Notes under the pieces: generated by a model
Told to the model about the DNA's origin: nothing
Databases searched by the model: none
Seen by the model: only the letters and a program-made list of their open reading frames with translations
Part shown: positions 41,915-50,436 of the stretch, piece by piece
Numbering within the stretch: position 1 is the first letter of the stretch
Layout of the letters: each line of letters starts with the position of its first letter
Translations under genes and position numbers: made by a program
Assembly: GCA_963697965.1 (NCBI GenBank)
Contig: OY969108.1
Coordinates: 1,488,001-1,552,000 of the forward strand
Direction: 5' to 3'
Source of the DNA: JAPLJC01 sp963697965
Lineage (GTDB): Bacteria > Desulfobacterota > Desulfobaccia > Desulfobaccales > 0-14-0-80-60-11
Length of the DNA stretch: 64,000 bases

Positions 41915-42877
41915 TTGCGCCGTTTCAACCTGATTCTGCTGGCCATCGCCGTTGGGTTTTTCTTTTGGGTCCTCAATGAGGTGGGCTGGGCCAATGTGGG
42001 GCATTACCTGCGGCAGGTCGGCTGGTACTGGCCGCTGCTGCTCCTGCCGTATGGGTTAGTGAACCTGCTGGAAGCCGTCTCCTGGAAATACATCATCATC
42101 GATCTGCCCCCGACCATCTCCTTGTCCCGCCTCTTCTGGCTGCGGCTGGGAGGAGAGGCCCTGAACCAACTCACCCCCACTGCCTCCCTGGGGGGCGAGC
42201 CCTTCAAGGCCGACCGGTTGCGGACCGCGGGGGTCCCTCTGGACCAGGCCACCGCCTCGTTGGTGATCCACAAAGGCATCCTGGTCTTGAGCCTGGTGCT
42301 TTATATTATTCTGGGCCTGGCCCTGGCCCCCTACTACCTGCCCGCAGCCTTGTCGCATCTGGGATTCTTGTGCCTGGGCACCCTGGGGCTGGCCATGGCT
42401 GCCGCTGCTTTCGTCTTTCTGCAGCGCCGGGGCGCCTTCTGTAGCCAGGGGGTGCGCTTTCTGCAACGCCGGGGCTGGTGTCCCCGGTTTCTTCGAGAAA
42501 AAGAGGACTTTTTCGCCAGGTTGGATGACAGCCTCTCTTCCTTCTATCGGCAATATCCGGTGCGGGCCGCCCTGGCCTTCGTCCTCTTTTTCTTGAGCTG
42601 GGTGCTCCATGCGGTGGAAGCCTATCTGATCTTCTGGCTGGTGGGCCACCCCATCAGTGGGGGCCTGGCCCTCTGCCTGGACTCCCTGGCCATGCTATTC
42701 TCCGCCATGGGATTCTTCATCCCCGCGGCTGCCGGGGTCCAGGAGGGAGGGAACCTCCTACTGGCCGTGGGCTTCAACCTGGGCCTCACCCTGGGGGCCA
42801 CCTTCAGCATCCTGCGGCGCCTCCGGGAAGCCTTCTGGCTCAGCCTGGGACTTTTGGTAGTTTGGAGGGAGAAGTGA
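41915..42877 (+). CDS. Flippase-like / lysylphosphatidylglycerol-synthase transmembrane family protein
   Basis: 320 residues with about eight transmembrane helices. The signatures LGGEALNQLTPTASLGGEPFKADRL (about residues 75-99) and SAMGFFIPAAAGVQEGG (about 262-278) are those of the UPF0104/AglD-MprF membrane domain family, linked to lipid or glycolipid flipping and hopanoid export (HpnL). The start is TTG with AAGGA upstream. The stop TGA lies inside the first unit of a heptamer array. Specific function unknown. Confidence 0.85.
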   Translation: MRRFNLILLAIAVGFFFWVLNEVGWANVGHYLRQVGWYWPLLLLPYGLVNLLEAVSWKYIIIDLPPTISLSRLFWLRLGGEALNQLTPTASLGGEPFKADRLRTAGVPLDQATASLVIHKGILVLSLVLYIILGLALAPYYLPAALSHLGFLCLGTLGLAMAAAAFVFLQRRGAFCSQGVRFLQRRGWCPRFLREKEDFFARLDDSLSSFYRQYPVRAALAFVLFFLSWVLHAVEAYLIFWLVGHPISGGLALCLDSLAMLFSAMGFFIPAAAGVQEGGNLLLAVGFNLGLTLGATFSILRRLREAFWLSLGLLVVWREK

Positions 42878-42925
42878 GCAGTGAGCAGTAAGCAGTAAGC
42901 AGTGAGCAGTGAGCAGTGAGCAGTA
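42873..42925. repeat. Heptamer array, left arm
   Basis: Seven and a half units of AGTGAGC with AGTAAGC variants. The first unit holds the stop codon of the flippase-like gene. An inverted array lies at 43365-43401. Confidence 0.9.
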
Positions 42926-42952
42926 AAACCTGCTGGCTGAGGATCGAAATTG

Positions 42953-43330
42953 TTATTTAATCTTACTATGGATTGATTTTCTCAACCCATATGTTACGGC
43001 GATGCATTCATCTAATAAGCAGCTGATCTCTTGGTGTTCATTTTCAGAAATAAAACCTAAACGTAATGATAGTTCCAATTGGGTATCGATCTCATTTAAG
43101 GAGCCGAGGGCATTTGCCAGAAAGTTGGCAAATTGAGAAGGGGTGCGGTCAGCAGCTCCTTCAGCAATATTAGATGGCACGGAGAGGGCAGCACGGCGTA
43201 ATTGCGCCCTTAGGCCATAAAGTTCACTATCGGGGAATTGCTGGGTCAAGTTATACACCGCACTGACTAAGTCCATGCCTTTTCGCCAGGCAACCAGGTT
43301 TCGGTGTGGTTTCGGGTTTTTCTCTCTCAT
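42953..43330 (-). CDS. Four-helix-bundle protein (S23/intervening-sequence family)
   Basis: 125 residues. Family marks: NLVAWRKGMDLVSAVYNLTQQFPDSELYGLRAQLRRAALSVPSNIAEGAADRTPSQFANFLANALGSLNEIDTQLELS. This is the family first found inside 23S rRNA intervening sequences and later as free genes (TIGR02436-like). It is much more AT-rich than moeA and the flippase-like gene and sits alone between two inverted heptamer arrays, one at each neighbour's stop codon. The molecular role is not known. Confidence 0.9.
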   Translation of the reverse strand: MREKNPKPHRNLVAWRKGMDLVSAVYNLTQQFPDSELYGLRAQLRRAALSVPSNIAEGAADRTPSQFANFLANALGSLNEIDTQLELSLRLGFISENEHQEISCLLDECIAVTYGLRKSIHSKIK

Positions 43331-43364
43331 ATCCCAATTCCTAATTTCAGCGATGCCTTCCTAT

Positions 43365-43401
43365 TGCTCACTGCTCACTGCTTACTGCTCACTGCTCACT
43401 G
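43365..43401. repeat. Heptamer array, right arm (inverted)
   Basis: Five units of TGCTCAC/TGCTTAC, the reverse complement of the array at 42873. It includes the stop codon of moeA. Confidence 0.9.
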
Positions 43402-44646
43402 AAACAAACGCACTTCCACTGCCTCGCCCTTTAACAGCCCTTCCAGCCCCAGGGGGATCATTACCAGGCCGTCGCTGTTCACCAGGGGGGAGATGAGCCC
43501 TGAGGGCCCCAGCACCGGCTCGGCCCACAGGGTTTCGCCTTCAGGCCGCAGACGCACCCGCACATAGTCCTCCCGGCCGCTGGCCCCGGCCAGGTTGCGG
43601 GAGAGGGCCGCGGTGACGGTGCGGCCCCAGGGGGGTGTGGCCTCAAGGCCGGAAAGGTGGGCCAGCAGCGGCCTCCCCAAGACCTCCATGACCACCGCGG
43701 CGGAGGCCGGGTGTCCCGGCAGACCCAGGAGGGGCCTGGCGCCGCTCCCTGACCCCAAACCCACCGCCGCCAGAATGGTGGGTTTTCCGGGGCGGATCGC
43801 CACCCCGTGGACCAGGACTTCGGAGGCGGGAAGGTCGCGGATGGCCGCCAGGGTCAGGTCCCGCGCCCCCACCGAGGAGCCCCCGGAGATGAGGACCAGG
43901 TCGGCGTCGTTGATGGCCGCGGCCAGGGCTGCCCTCAGGGCGCCAAAATCGTCGGGGATGATCCCCAACAGCAGGGGCAGGCCGCCCCCCTCCCGCACCT
44001 GGGCCGCGGCGAGATGGGCGTTGGCGTTCCGCACCTGGCCGGGGCCGGGCTGCCGCGCCACCGGGACGATCTCGTCGCCGGAGGAGAGGATGGCCACCCG
44101 GGGCCTTCTGTAAGCCTTTAACCGAGTTATTCCCAGGGCCGCCAATAACCCGAGGTCCTGGGGACGGAGCCGCGCGCCCGCGTCGAAGAGCAGCTTCCCG
44201 GCCGGCACATCTTCGCCGGGGGCGAGGAGGTTTTCCCCCGGGGCCACGGCCCGGCGCACCTCCAGAGTCAGGTCCGGGTGTTCGGCGGTGTATTCCACCA
44301 TGACCACGGCATCGGCGCCCTCCGGCAGCATGGCGCCGGTGGGCACCCGGAAAGCCTCGCCGGGGAGCAGGGGCCGGACCGGGGCGGCGCCCATGAGGAC
44401 CTCGCCCTTGATCTCCAGGTACTGGGGCGCCCCGACGCTGGCCCCGAAGGTGTCCCGGGCACACACGGCGTAGCCGTCCATGGTGGACCGCTGGAATTGA
44501 GGCACGGCCTCGGGGGCTGCAACCGGCCCGGCCAGCACCCGGCCCAGGGCGTCGTCCAGGCCCACCTCTTCGGCGCCCACCCTGGAGAAGCGCGGATAAA
44601 GGGCCAGGACTTCGGCGCGGGTTTGGAGGCGGAAGAATTCAATCAT
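43396..44646 (-). CDS. moeA: Molybdopterin molybdenumtransferase
   Basis: 416 residues. MoeA inserts molybdate into adenylylated molybdopterin. Domains: N-terminal FQRSTMDGYAVCARDT, the MPT-binding core VAILSSGDEIV, VLISGGSSVGARDLTLAAI, AIRPGKPTILAAV and GLPGHPASAAVVMEVL (about 190-320), and the C-terminal beta domain. The length is normal. The last base-pairs of the gene lie in a heptamer repeat. There is no other cofactor gene next to it. It supports a molybdo- or tungstoenzyme lifestyle. Confidence 0.95.
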   Translation of the reverse strand: MIEFFRLQTRAEVLALYPRFSRVGAEEVGLDDALGRVLAGPVAAPEAVPQFQRSTMDGYAVCARDTFGASVGAPQYLEIKGEVLMGAAPVRPLLPGEAFRVPTGAMLPEGADAVVMVEYTAEHPDLTLEVRRAVAPGENLLAPGEDVPAGKLLFDAGARLRPQDLGLLAALGITRLKAYRRPRVAILSSGDEIVPVARQPGPGQVRNANAHLAAAQVREGGGLPLLLGIIPDDFGALRAALAAAINDADLVLISGGSSVGARDLTLAAIRDLPASEVLVHGVAIRPGKPTILAAVGLGSGSGARPLLGLPGHPASAAVVMEVLGRPLLAHLSGLEATPPWGRTVTAALSRNLAGASGREDYVRVRLRPEGETLWAEPVLGPSGLISPLVNSDGLVMIPLGLEGLLKGEAVEVRLFQ

Positions 44647-44671
44647 AGAGAAATTATCCGTCGTATTATGA

Positions 44672-45055
44672 TTAAAACCCTATCTTCCTTTTAATCTCAA
44701 TTTTAAATGGAACAGGGTTAGGAAATTTAATCATTTCAGGATTAAATGGGCATTTATTAGGTACGGAACGAGAATGCAACATTATTGTTTGTCTTTCATT
44801 AAGAGGATCTTTAAGTATTACATCTTTTGCATACCAATAAAGTACCTTGACGAGATCATTATGATTAAATCCCCAAATACTATTTAGTGTTCCTGTAATT
44901 TTAACGATTATCCTATAGACTTTTACAAAAGACTGCTCATCCGGTGCCTCTATTTTATCTTCCGGTAGGCATTTAAAATCAAAAGCATATGTTTCACCAT
45001 CCCAAAATTCGGTAATCTTCCCAGATGACCCTAAGCTGAAAATTAGACTAGTCAT
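44672..45055 (-). CDS. Hypothetical AT-rich protein
   Basis: 127 residues, no family recognised: MTSLIFSLGSSGKITEFWDGETYAFDFKCLP at the start, a middle INVKITG-like beta stretch (YRIIVKITGTLNSIWGFNHNDLVKVLYWYAK) and a basic end FKIEIKRKIGF. The base composition is far more AT-rich than the flanking genes. AGGGGTGA lies 5 bases before the ATG and a preceding short frame ends with a four-base overlap. The combination of composition and neighbouring repeats suggests acquired DNA. The function cannot be assigned. Confidence 0.5.
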   Translation of the reverse strand: MTSLIFSLGSSGKITEFWDGETYAFDFKCLPEDKIEAPDEQSFVKVYRIIVKITGTLNSIWGFNHNDLVKVLYWYAKDVILKDPLNERQTIMLHSRSVPNKCPFNPEMIKFPNPVPFKIEIKRKIGF

Positions 45056-45235
45056 TTTTCACCCCTAAGGAGGTCCGCTAAGGTTTTATTCCTCGCCATA
45101 ATAAGGCAAGGGTGAGACGCATACGTCACTATATTTTTAGAGCCTGGGAAGGTGGGGCCGCAGGGGGCCCGCTTCCCCGCCGTCCCTTGCACGGGTTGCA
45201 AAGGGGAGAAAAATTGTAAGCAGCAAGGAGTTAGT

Positions 45236-45352
45236 TTTTTCTGCTCACTGCTCACTGCTCACTGCTCACTGCTCACTTTCCCTGGTCCCCTTCCCCAATG
45301 GTGGGCAGTGCCCACCCTACACACTGCTCAATGGTGCGCAGTGCCCACCCTA
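45236..45352. repeat. Heptamer array and two GTAGGGTGGGCA palindromes
   Basis: Five CTGCTCA units (45241-45277), then GGTGGGCAGTGCCCACC (45300-45316) and GGTGCGCAGTGCCCACC (45333-45349), both followed by CTAC. They end in the stop codon region of the acyl-CoA synthetase. Confidence 0.85.
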
Positions 45353-47380
45353 CACACGTGCCAAGATGCGCACGTCCACGGCGAACAGGCCTTTTTCGTA
45401 GAGCAGCAGCGGGTTCAATTCGATCTGGTCCAGTTCCGGGTGTTTCTGGGCAAATCGGGCCAGGGCCTTCATGGCGCTCAAAAGCGCCTCGGTATCCCGG
45501 GGAGGCTGGCCCCGGTAGCCGCTGAGTAATGGGTAGCCCCTAATCTTTTTGATCAGGTCTGCCAATTCCGCCTCGGTGGCGGGCAGCAGGCAGAAGGCCG
45601 CGTCCTGGTAAATCTCGGTATTGATGCCTCCCAGGCCGAACATCAGGGTGGGGCCGTATTGGGGATCGGTAATGATCCCCAGGATGACTTCCAGTCCCCC
45701 GGGTTTGGCCATGGGAGAGACGGTGACTCCATCCACCTGCACCAGGTTGTCGAAGATGGCGGTGGCTGCCAGCAGGTCCTGGAAGCCCTGGGCCACATCC
45801 GCGTCATTTTCCAGACCCAGGAGAACCCCGCCCACCGCGGTCTTGTGGGCGAGCTGCGGGGAGGCGATCTTCAGGGCCACCGGGTAGCCGAACTGGCCGG
45901 CCAGGGCCGCGGCCTCCCGGGGGGTTTGGGCCAGGGGCGCGGCCGCCGCCGGGATGCCGGCCTTGGCGATCAGGGCCGCGGCCTCGCCGGCCGGCAGCAG
46001 GTGGAGGCCCGAGGCCACGGAGACCTTGGGGGGACCGGGGGCCGCGGCCGGGGGCTTCTCAAACCGGAAGAACTGGGCCAGGGCGCGGATGCCCCGCTCC
46101 GGGGTGGGAAAGACCGGAATCCCGGCCCGGTAAAGTTCCAGGCGCTCCTGGCGCTCCACCTCGGCGCCGCCCAGGAAGATGACCAACTCCGAGGCCCCGG
46201 GGCTGACTTGGCCTGCGGCCCCGGGAATGGGGTCTCCGAAGATCACCACCTGCGTGTCGTAGTCGTCCCGGGTCTGGTCCATTACCTGGCGGTACAGCTC
46301 CGGGCTGCTGATGGCGTCTCCGGTCAGGTCCACCGGGTTGCCCACGGCACAGTGGGCCGGCAGCAGGGCCCGCAGGCGTTCCTTCAGGATGGGGTTGGGT
46401 TCGGGGACCGTGAGGCCAAATTTCTCCGCCTCGTCGATGGCCAGGATGGCGGCGCCGCCGGAGGAGGTGGTGATCAGCAGCCGCCGCCCCCGGGGTTGGG
46501 TGAGGTAGGCCAGGGCCTTGGCAAAGTCGAAAAGTTCCTCCAGGGTGTCGGCCCGGTGGACTCGATACTTGCGAAAAAGGGCGTCATAGATGGCATCGGT
46601 CCCGGCCATGGACTTGGTATGGGACTCGGCGGCGCGGCTTCCCGCGGCGGTGCGGCCCGCCTTGAGAATGACTATGGGCTTAATGGCGGCCGCCAGGGCG
46701 TCGACAAAATAGGAGGCCCGTTTCACCCCCTCCAGGTAGAGGGCGATGACCGCGGTATGGGGGTCCTGGTTGAAATAGCTGAGGACCTCGGCCTCGTCCA
46801 CGTCCACCCGGTTGCCCAGGGACACAAAGCCGCTCACCCCCAGGTGTTCGGCCGCGGCCAGATCCAGGAAGGCGGCGCCCACGGTGCCGCTTTGGGAGGC
46901 GAAGGCGATCTTGCCCTGGGTGGTAATCAGCGGCCAGGAGGCGCACAGGTGCCGATGCGGCATGTTGATCCCCTGGCAGTTAGGGCCTACCACCCTGAGG
47001 CCGGTCCGGCGCACCACCTGGGCCAGTTCGTCTTGCAGGCGTTCGCCGGCGGCCCCGGCCTCGGCGAAGCCGCCGGTGATGACGACCGCGGCCTTAACCC
47101 CCCGGGCGGCGCACTGCGTAAGGGTTGCCGCCACCAGCGCTGCCGGGATCACCACCACCGCCAGGTCCGGGGGCGCGGGGGTGTCCGTAATGGACTTATA
47201 GACCTTAAGGCCCAGGATTTCTTCGGCCTTGGGATTGATGGGGTAGAGGGGGCCGGGGAAGCCCCCGTTTTTCAGATTGGCCAGGATATCGTGGCCCAGT
47301 TTTCCGGGGGCGCTGGAGGCGCCGATGACCGCGACGCTGCCGGGCGCGAAGAGGGAGTTAAGGGTGCTCAGGGTCTCCAT
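45350..47380 (-). CDS. ADP-forming acetate/acyl-CoA ligase (fused alpha and beta subunits)
   Basis: 676 residues. Order: CoA-binding domain (SVAVIGASSAPGKLGHDILANLKNGGFPGPLYPINPKAEEILG), succinyl-CoA-ligase-like domains (FASQSGTVGAAFLDLAA; LKAGRTAAGSRAAESHTKSMAGTDAIYDALFR, where the His of ESHTKSMAG is the likely phospho-His), and an ATP-grasp beta domain (FGYPVALKIASPQLAHKTAVGGVLLGL, QIELNPLLL). It interconverts acyl-CoA and ATP with free acid, either for substrate-level phosphorylation or for acid activation. The acid used is unknown. A fused arrangement is common in anaerobes. Confidence 0.9.
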   Translation of the reverse strand: METLSTLNSLFAPGSVAVIGASSAPGKLGHDILANLKNGGFPGPLYPINPKAEEILGLKVYKSITDTPAPPDLAVVVIPAALVAATLTQCAARGVKAAVVITGGFAEAGAAGERLQDELAQVVRRTGLRVVGPNCQGINMPHRHLCASWPLITTQGKIAFASQSGTVGAAFLDLAAAEHLGVSGFVSLGNRVDVDEAEVLSYFNQDPHTAVIALYLEGVKRASYFVDALAAAIKPIVILKAGRTAAGSRAAESHTKSMAGTDAIYDALFRKYRVHRADTLEELFDFAKALAYLTQPRGRRLLITTSSGGAAILAIDEAEKFGLTVPEPNPILKERLRALLPAHCAVGNPVDLTGDAISSPELYRQVMDQTRDDYDTQVVIFGDPIPGAAGQVSPGASELVIFLGGAEVERQERLELYRAGIPVFPTPERGIRALAQFFRFEKPPAAAPGPPKVSVASGLHLLPAGEAAALIAKAGIPAAAAPLAQTPREAAALAGQFGYPVALKIASPQLAHKTAVGGVLLGLENDADVAQGFQDLLAATAIFDNLVQVDGVTVSPMAKPGGLEVILGIITDPQYGPTLMFGLGGINTEIYQDAAFCLLPATEAELADLIKKIRGYPLLSGYRGQPPRDTEALLSAMKALARFAQKHPELDQIELNPLLLYEKGLFAVDVRILARV

Positions 47381-47499
47381 GGGCTCTCCTGTTGCAGATG
47401 ATCTGCCGGTTTGATCATAGCACAGGGGGCGGCAGGGGGAAACGGGGCAGGGGACAGAAAAAAAGGCGTTAAATCCGGAAGGATCCAGGCCATATAAAA

Positions 47500-47567
47500 G
47501 AAAGCCGAGGACCCGGATGCCATCTTCCTGCTCACAAGCGGAAGATCATCCAGGTTCCCCGGCTTCC
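47500..47567 (-). terminator. Long imperfect hairpin upstream of the acyl-CoA ligase
   Basis: About 28-base arms (47500-47528 and 47540-47567) with about 24 matches and an 11-base loop. On the minus strand CTTTCTTTTATA follows, as in a terminator, but no minus-strand gene precedes it. It may end a small RNA or be a mobile hairpin. The rest of 47381-47930 shows nothing. Confidence 0.35.
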
Positions 47568-47938
47568 TCCGGATCTCGAAACCGCCCCACCTTTTAGAAT
47601 GAGGAGGGCCGACGTCCATCCAGGTTTCGTGATCACCACCCGTAACCGCTTCAGCGGGGAGTGGGCATCTGCTGCCACCTCTGGCCGCCCGCGCCCAGGC
47701 TACTCATCTGAACCCATCTTCAGAAAGCAGCCTTCCTCGGGACCGAAACAGTCAGCCTGGGATTGCTGCCTGCAGGGCGGCCCACCCTTACGGGGTTTGG
47801 GCCGGGACGTCACCCTTTTGCTAATGATATTCAGACAGCATCCCTTGGCATCTATATTAATAATCATCAGCCGGAGGAAGTCAAGGGGTCCCGGGGAAAT
47901 TTTTTTTAGGGGAGGTCGTTTTTATTGTCAGTCACAAA

Positions 47939-47985
47939 ATGTGCATACATATTATCTTGACTGAAGATTCAGATGTACATACAAT
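47939..47985. promoter_or_regulatory. Direct repeats upstream of brnT, candidate autoregulatory operators
   Basis: ATGTGCATACATA (47939-47951) and ATGTACATACAAT (47973-47985), 34 bases apart, next to TTGTCA and TATTAT promoter-like words. BrnA is known to bind its own promoter, so these are plausible sites. Confidence 0.45.
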
Positions 47986-47991
47986 TTAAAT

Positions 47992-48270
47992 GTGGAATTT
48001 GACTGGGACCCAGCTAAAGCAGAAGAAAATCTAAGGGTTCATGGAGTTAATTTTGCGGCAGCGGTGGGAGTCTTCGATAACCCATATTTATCGTGGGAAG
48101 ATCATGATTCGGAGAGAGAACAAAGATTTAGGGCGCTTGGCATGGATGGCTTAGGAAGGATTTTGGTGGTGGTTTACACTTATCGGCCTAGCAAAATAAG
48201 AATGATATCGGCCCGAAAAGCTTCGAAGAAAGAAGGAAAAGAATATGCGCAAAGAATACGATTTCAGTAA
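47992..48270 (+). CDS. brnT: BrnT-family toxin
   Basis: 92 residues: MEFDWDPAKAEENLRVHGVNFAAAVGVFDNPYLSWEDHDSEREQRFRALGMDGLGRILVVVYTYR and RMISARKASKKEGKEY. This is the BrnT RNase-toxin pattern (FDWDPxKxxxNxxKHGVxF, then RxISARxA). The start is a GTG without a ribosome binding site; translation could be leaderless. The end overlaps the start of the antitoxin gene by 26 bases, a usual toxin-first type II arrangement. Confidence 0.9.
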   Translation: MEFDWDPAKAEENLRVHGVNFAAAVGVFDNPYLSWEDHDSEREQRFRALGMDGLGRILVVVYTYRPSKIRMISARKASKKEGKEYAQRIRFQ

Positions 48271-48592
48271 GGCAGCACTCGTGGTTCCTCCAATAGACCC
48301 GAGAAAGACGCGGATTACGATCCGTCTGGATACGGAAATATTAAAATGGTTTTGGCGGCGGGTGGATGAGGCCGGGGGCGGCAATTATCAGACCATGATC
48401 AATGACGCCTTGAAGAGCTACATCGAGAGCGAGGATTCGAAGACCATTCGTTATCCCGGCGGGCCTCTTGATGCGCTTGATGAAAGATATCAAAGGGAAT
48501 ATGAGGATAAAGGTTTGGAGTTTCAAGGCCGGGGCTATTATGTCAGAAAAGAAATCAGAGACTTGAGCTTCACTGGGGAAAAGCCGGCATAG
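48245..48592 (+). CDS. brnA: BrnA-family antitoxin
   Basis: 115 residues. It starts MRKEYDFSKAALVVPPIDPRKTRITIRLDTEILKWFWRRVDEAGGGNYQTMINDALKSYIE, the ribbon-helix-helix DNA-binding core of BrnA, which neutralises BrnT and represses the operon. The C-terminal tail (about residues 62-115, ending SFTGEKPA) is longer than the usual antitoxin and may hold the toxin-binding part. It overlaps brnT, and the GIY-YIG-like gene follows after 18 bases. Confidence 0.9.
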   Translation: MRKEYDFSKAALVVPPIDPRKTRITIRLDTEILKWFWRRVDEAGGGNYQTMINDALKSYIESEDSKTIRYPGGPLDALDERYQREYEDKGLEFQGRGYYVRKEIRDLSFTGEKPA

Positions 48593-48610
48593 CCGTTGGA
48601 GGAGTAAACC

Positions 48611-48886
48611 ATGGGCACCAAGACGGTCAAATACAACAAGCAGGGCATTAACCAACTTCCCAATGACAAGCCGGTTCTCTATCGGATAAAAACAGAGTCC
48701 GGGAATCTGAATTACGTGGGCATTGCTCAAAGGGGATGGGTGCGGGAGAGAATCTCCGGGCATCTGAAGGAAATTCCCGGAGCGAAGGTCCAGATCGAGC
48801 AATTCAGCAGTATCGAGGAAGCAGGGAAGAAAGAGATTAACGTGATCCGGAGGACCTTGGCGAAACACCATAAAGAAGGGAAGTAA
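48611..48886 (+). CDS. Short GIY-YIG-like protein
   Basis: 91 residues: PVLYRIKTESGNLNYVGIAQRGWVRERISGHL resembles the first strand, Tyr and Arg of the GIY-YIG nuclease fold (VLYxI-x(8)-YVGxAxxG-x-V-xxR). The chain stops before a C-terminal metal-binding Glu can be clearly placed, so activity is doubtful; GxxxEINVIRRTL at the end may be that helix. GGAGG lies just before the ATG. It follows brnA closely and may be part of the same module. Confidence 0.55.
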   Translation: MGTKTVKYNKQGINQLPNDKPVLYRIKTESGNLNYVGIAQRGWVRERISGHLKEIPGAKVQIEQFSSIEEAGKKEINVIRRTLAKHHKEGK

Positions 48887-48984
48887 CCCCTTTCAAGGTA
48901 AGCGCCGTTGGTGATCAGTGGGCAGTCTATAGTTAGGATTGATATGGCTATGGAGGCCTTCATATTCGGTTGCGTCTAAGAAAT

Positions 48985-50436
48985 ATGTATTTTGCGGGAC
49001 CAAGACAAAAATTAATGGACAAATCTTTTCTTGAGATATTGGGTTTCTTACGCAAGCGTCTTTTCTTTTATGACGGTCTTGTTGTTCTTCTTGTTCTTAC
49101 TTCGTCGTTCTATTATTGTTTTGCAAGGATAATTGGACGTCACTCCTTGCTGGTTGCAAGAGCATATGGTGAACCAATAGGCACCGGACTTGCGCATTTA
49201 ATCTTTCTCATTGGATTCGTCCTTGTATTATTTCTGGCATTCATTTTCTGGCGTCAATATCGCTCGGTACCAAAATTTTCTAAGGATGAACTAGGCATCC
49301 TCTTTGCACCGGATTTCGATGAGGAAGTTGAAAAGGAAGTCAACAGGCTGTTTATCCACCTGAGACAAGAAATTAAGTTACACGAAATAGGAAACCGTCT
49401 CAGCCTAAAACGATTACCGCCAAATTTGTCAATTAGTTCTGCCGCAGAGGCTGGTGCAATGCTGAAGGATGCTGGTGGCGCAGTAGCCGTTTGGGGACCA
49501 ATGGAACAGCAGTCTAGCGACAAAGGGAGGACTATGGGTTTCTCCAGGTTCTCCATAACCTTAATCCATCGTCCTGCTCAGGTTTCTGTGGCGCGCTATG
49601 GAACTCTAGCCATGTCTCTGGCAGGCAGACAATTTCATATTCATGACGGAACTCAGATTATAGATAGAAATATTGTGGCGCGCGATATTGGGTTAGTTGT
49701 CAGGAATGCGCTGGGCGTTAAACTATTAATCGATCTCAAGTATCAAGAAGCAGTCAAGATCCTTGGACCGCTTTACGTTAATCTCCAATCGATCTTTCCA
49801 GGGAAGCGGCTTATACCATTGCAACGTTTCTGTTTGCAAGTCCAGTATGATTTCGCCTATTCTATGGCCATGACAATATCAAAGCAATATAGAGAGTTTT
49901 TGGACAATGGCAAGCTTTATGATATTCCTTCGCCAATTCTCGAAGGATGGCTAAAAACTACCAACCAAGCCATCTCAATCGACTCGCAAAATTCCACACA
50001 TTATGTCTCCAAGGGGATTTATTTGTTTCTTATGGGTGATGTTGATGGGGCAATAAGAGCCGAAAAGAAAGCGGAACAGGTTGCACCGATAGCCATTTCA
50101 GGTCCAAACTTCTCACTAGCGTTTCTATATAATTTCAAAGGTAATCTCAAACTCTCGCGGAACCAATACCGCATAGGGTTGGCGAAGAAGACTTCATATG
50201 AAGAAGAAATGATTTTTCAATGTTTAACCTTCATCAGGCAATCAATTTCAAGATTTCCTGAAAAAAAGCAACTCCGCCTTGCTCTTGCAGTGCTCGAACT
50301 ACGTAGGGGTAGCAAAGAGCAGGGAATACGAGTCCTTGAAGAATTTCTGGCAGATGGTCCTCATGATCCCGAATTGGAGGATTTCATAAGTGAGGCAAAT
50401 AATCTGTTAATTTGGGCCAAATCAAATGAAGCATAA
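48985..50436 (+). CDS. Hypothetical membrane protein with TPR-like repeats
   Basis: About 483 residues from ATG 48985 (TTG at 48970 and ATG at 49015 are alternatives). Two transmembrane helices (near residues 27-50 and 67-90: FYDGLVVLLVLTSSFYYCFARII, LAHLIFLIGFVLVLFLAFIFW), a cytoplasmic alpha/beta part with SSAAEAGAMLKDAGGAVAVWGPME (a nucleotide-sensor or FlgO-like look), then helical TPR-like repeats to the end. It is strongly AT-rich compared with the core genes. No family is identified. The position next to BrnTA and before rrn suggests an accessory island gene. Confidence 0.6.
   Translation: MYFAGPRQKLMDKSFLEILGFLRKRLFFYDGLVVLLVLTSSFYYCFARIIGRHSLLVARAYGEPIGTGLAHLIFLIGFVLVLFLAFIFWRQYRSVPKFSKDELGILFAPDFDEEVEKEVNRLFIHLRQEIKLHEIGNRLSLKRLPPNLSISSAAEAGAMLKDAGGAVAVWGPMEQQSSDKGRTMGFSRFSITLIHRPAQVSVARYGTLAMSLAGRQFHIHDGTQIIDRNIVARDIGLVVRNALGVKLLIDLKYQEAVKILGPLYVNLQSIFPGKRLIPLQRFCLQVQYDFAYSMAMTISKQYREFLDNGKLYDIPSPILEGWLKTTNQAISIDSQNSTHYVSKGIYLFLMGDVDGAIRAEKKAEQVAPIAISGPNFSLAFLYNFKGNLKLSRNQYRIGLAKKTSYEEEMIFQCLTFIRQSISRFPEKKQLRLALAVLELRRGSKEQGIRVLEEFLADGPHDPELEDFISEANNLLIWAKSNEA

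Noticed and set aside
42873..43401. CRISPR-like regular repeats
   Set aside because: The unit is seven bases with no spacers; these are simple tandem arrays.
45052..45255. 67-residue frame before the AT-rich orphan
   Set aside because: Its first part runs through repeat-like DNA; only MARNKTLADLLRGEK at the end has a plausible start, too little to call a gene.
45659..47401. 580-residue open frame opposite the acyl-CoA ligase
   Set aside because: Low-complexity antisense frame (Gly, Arg, Asp, Gln rich); the minus-strand gene has full family motifs.
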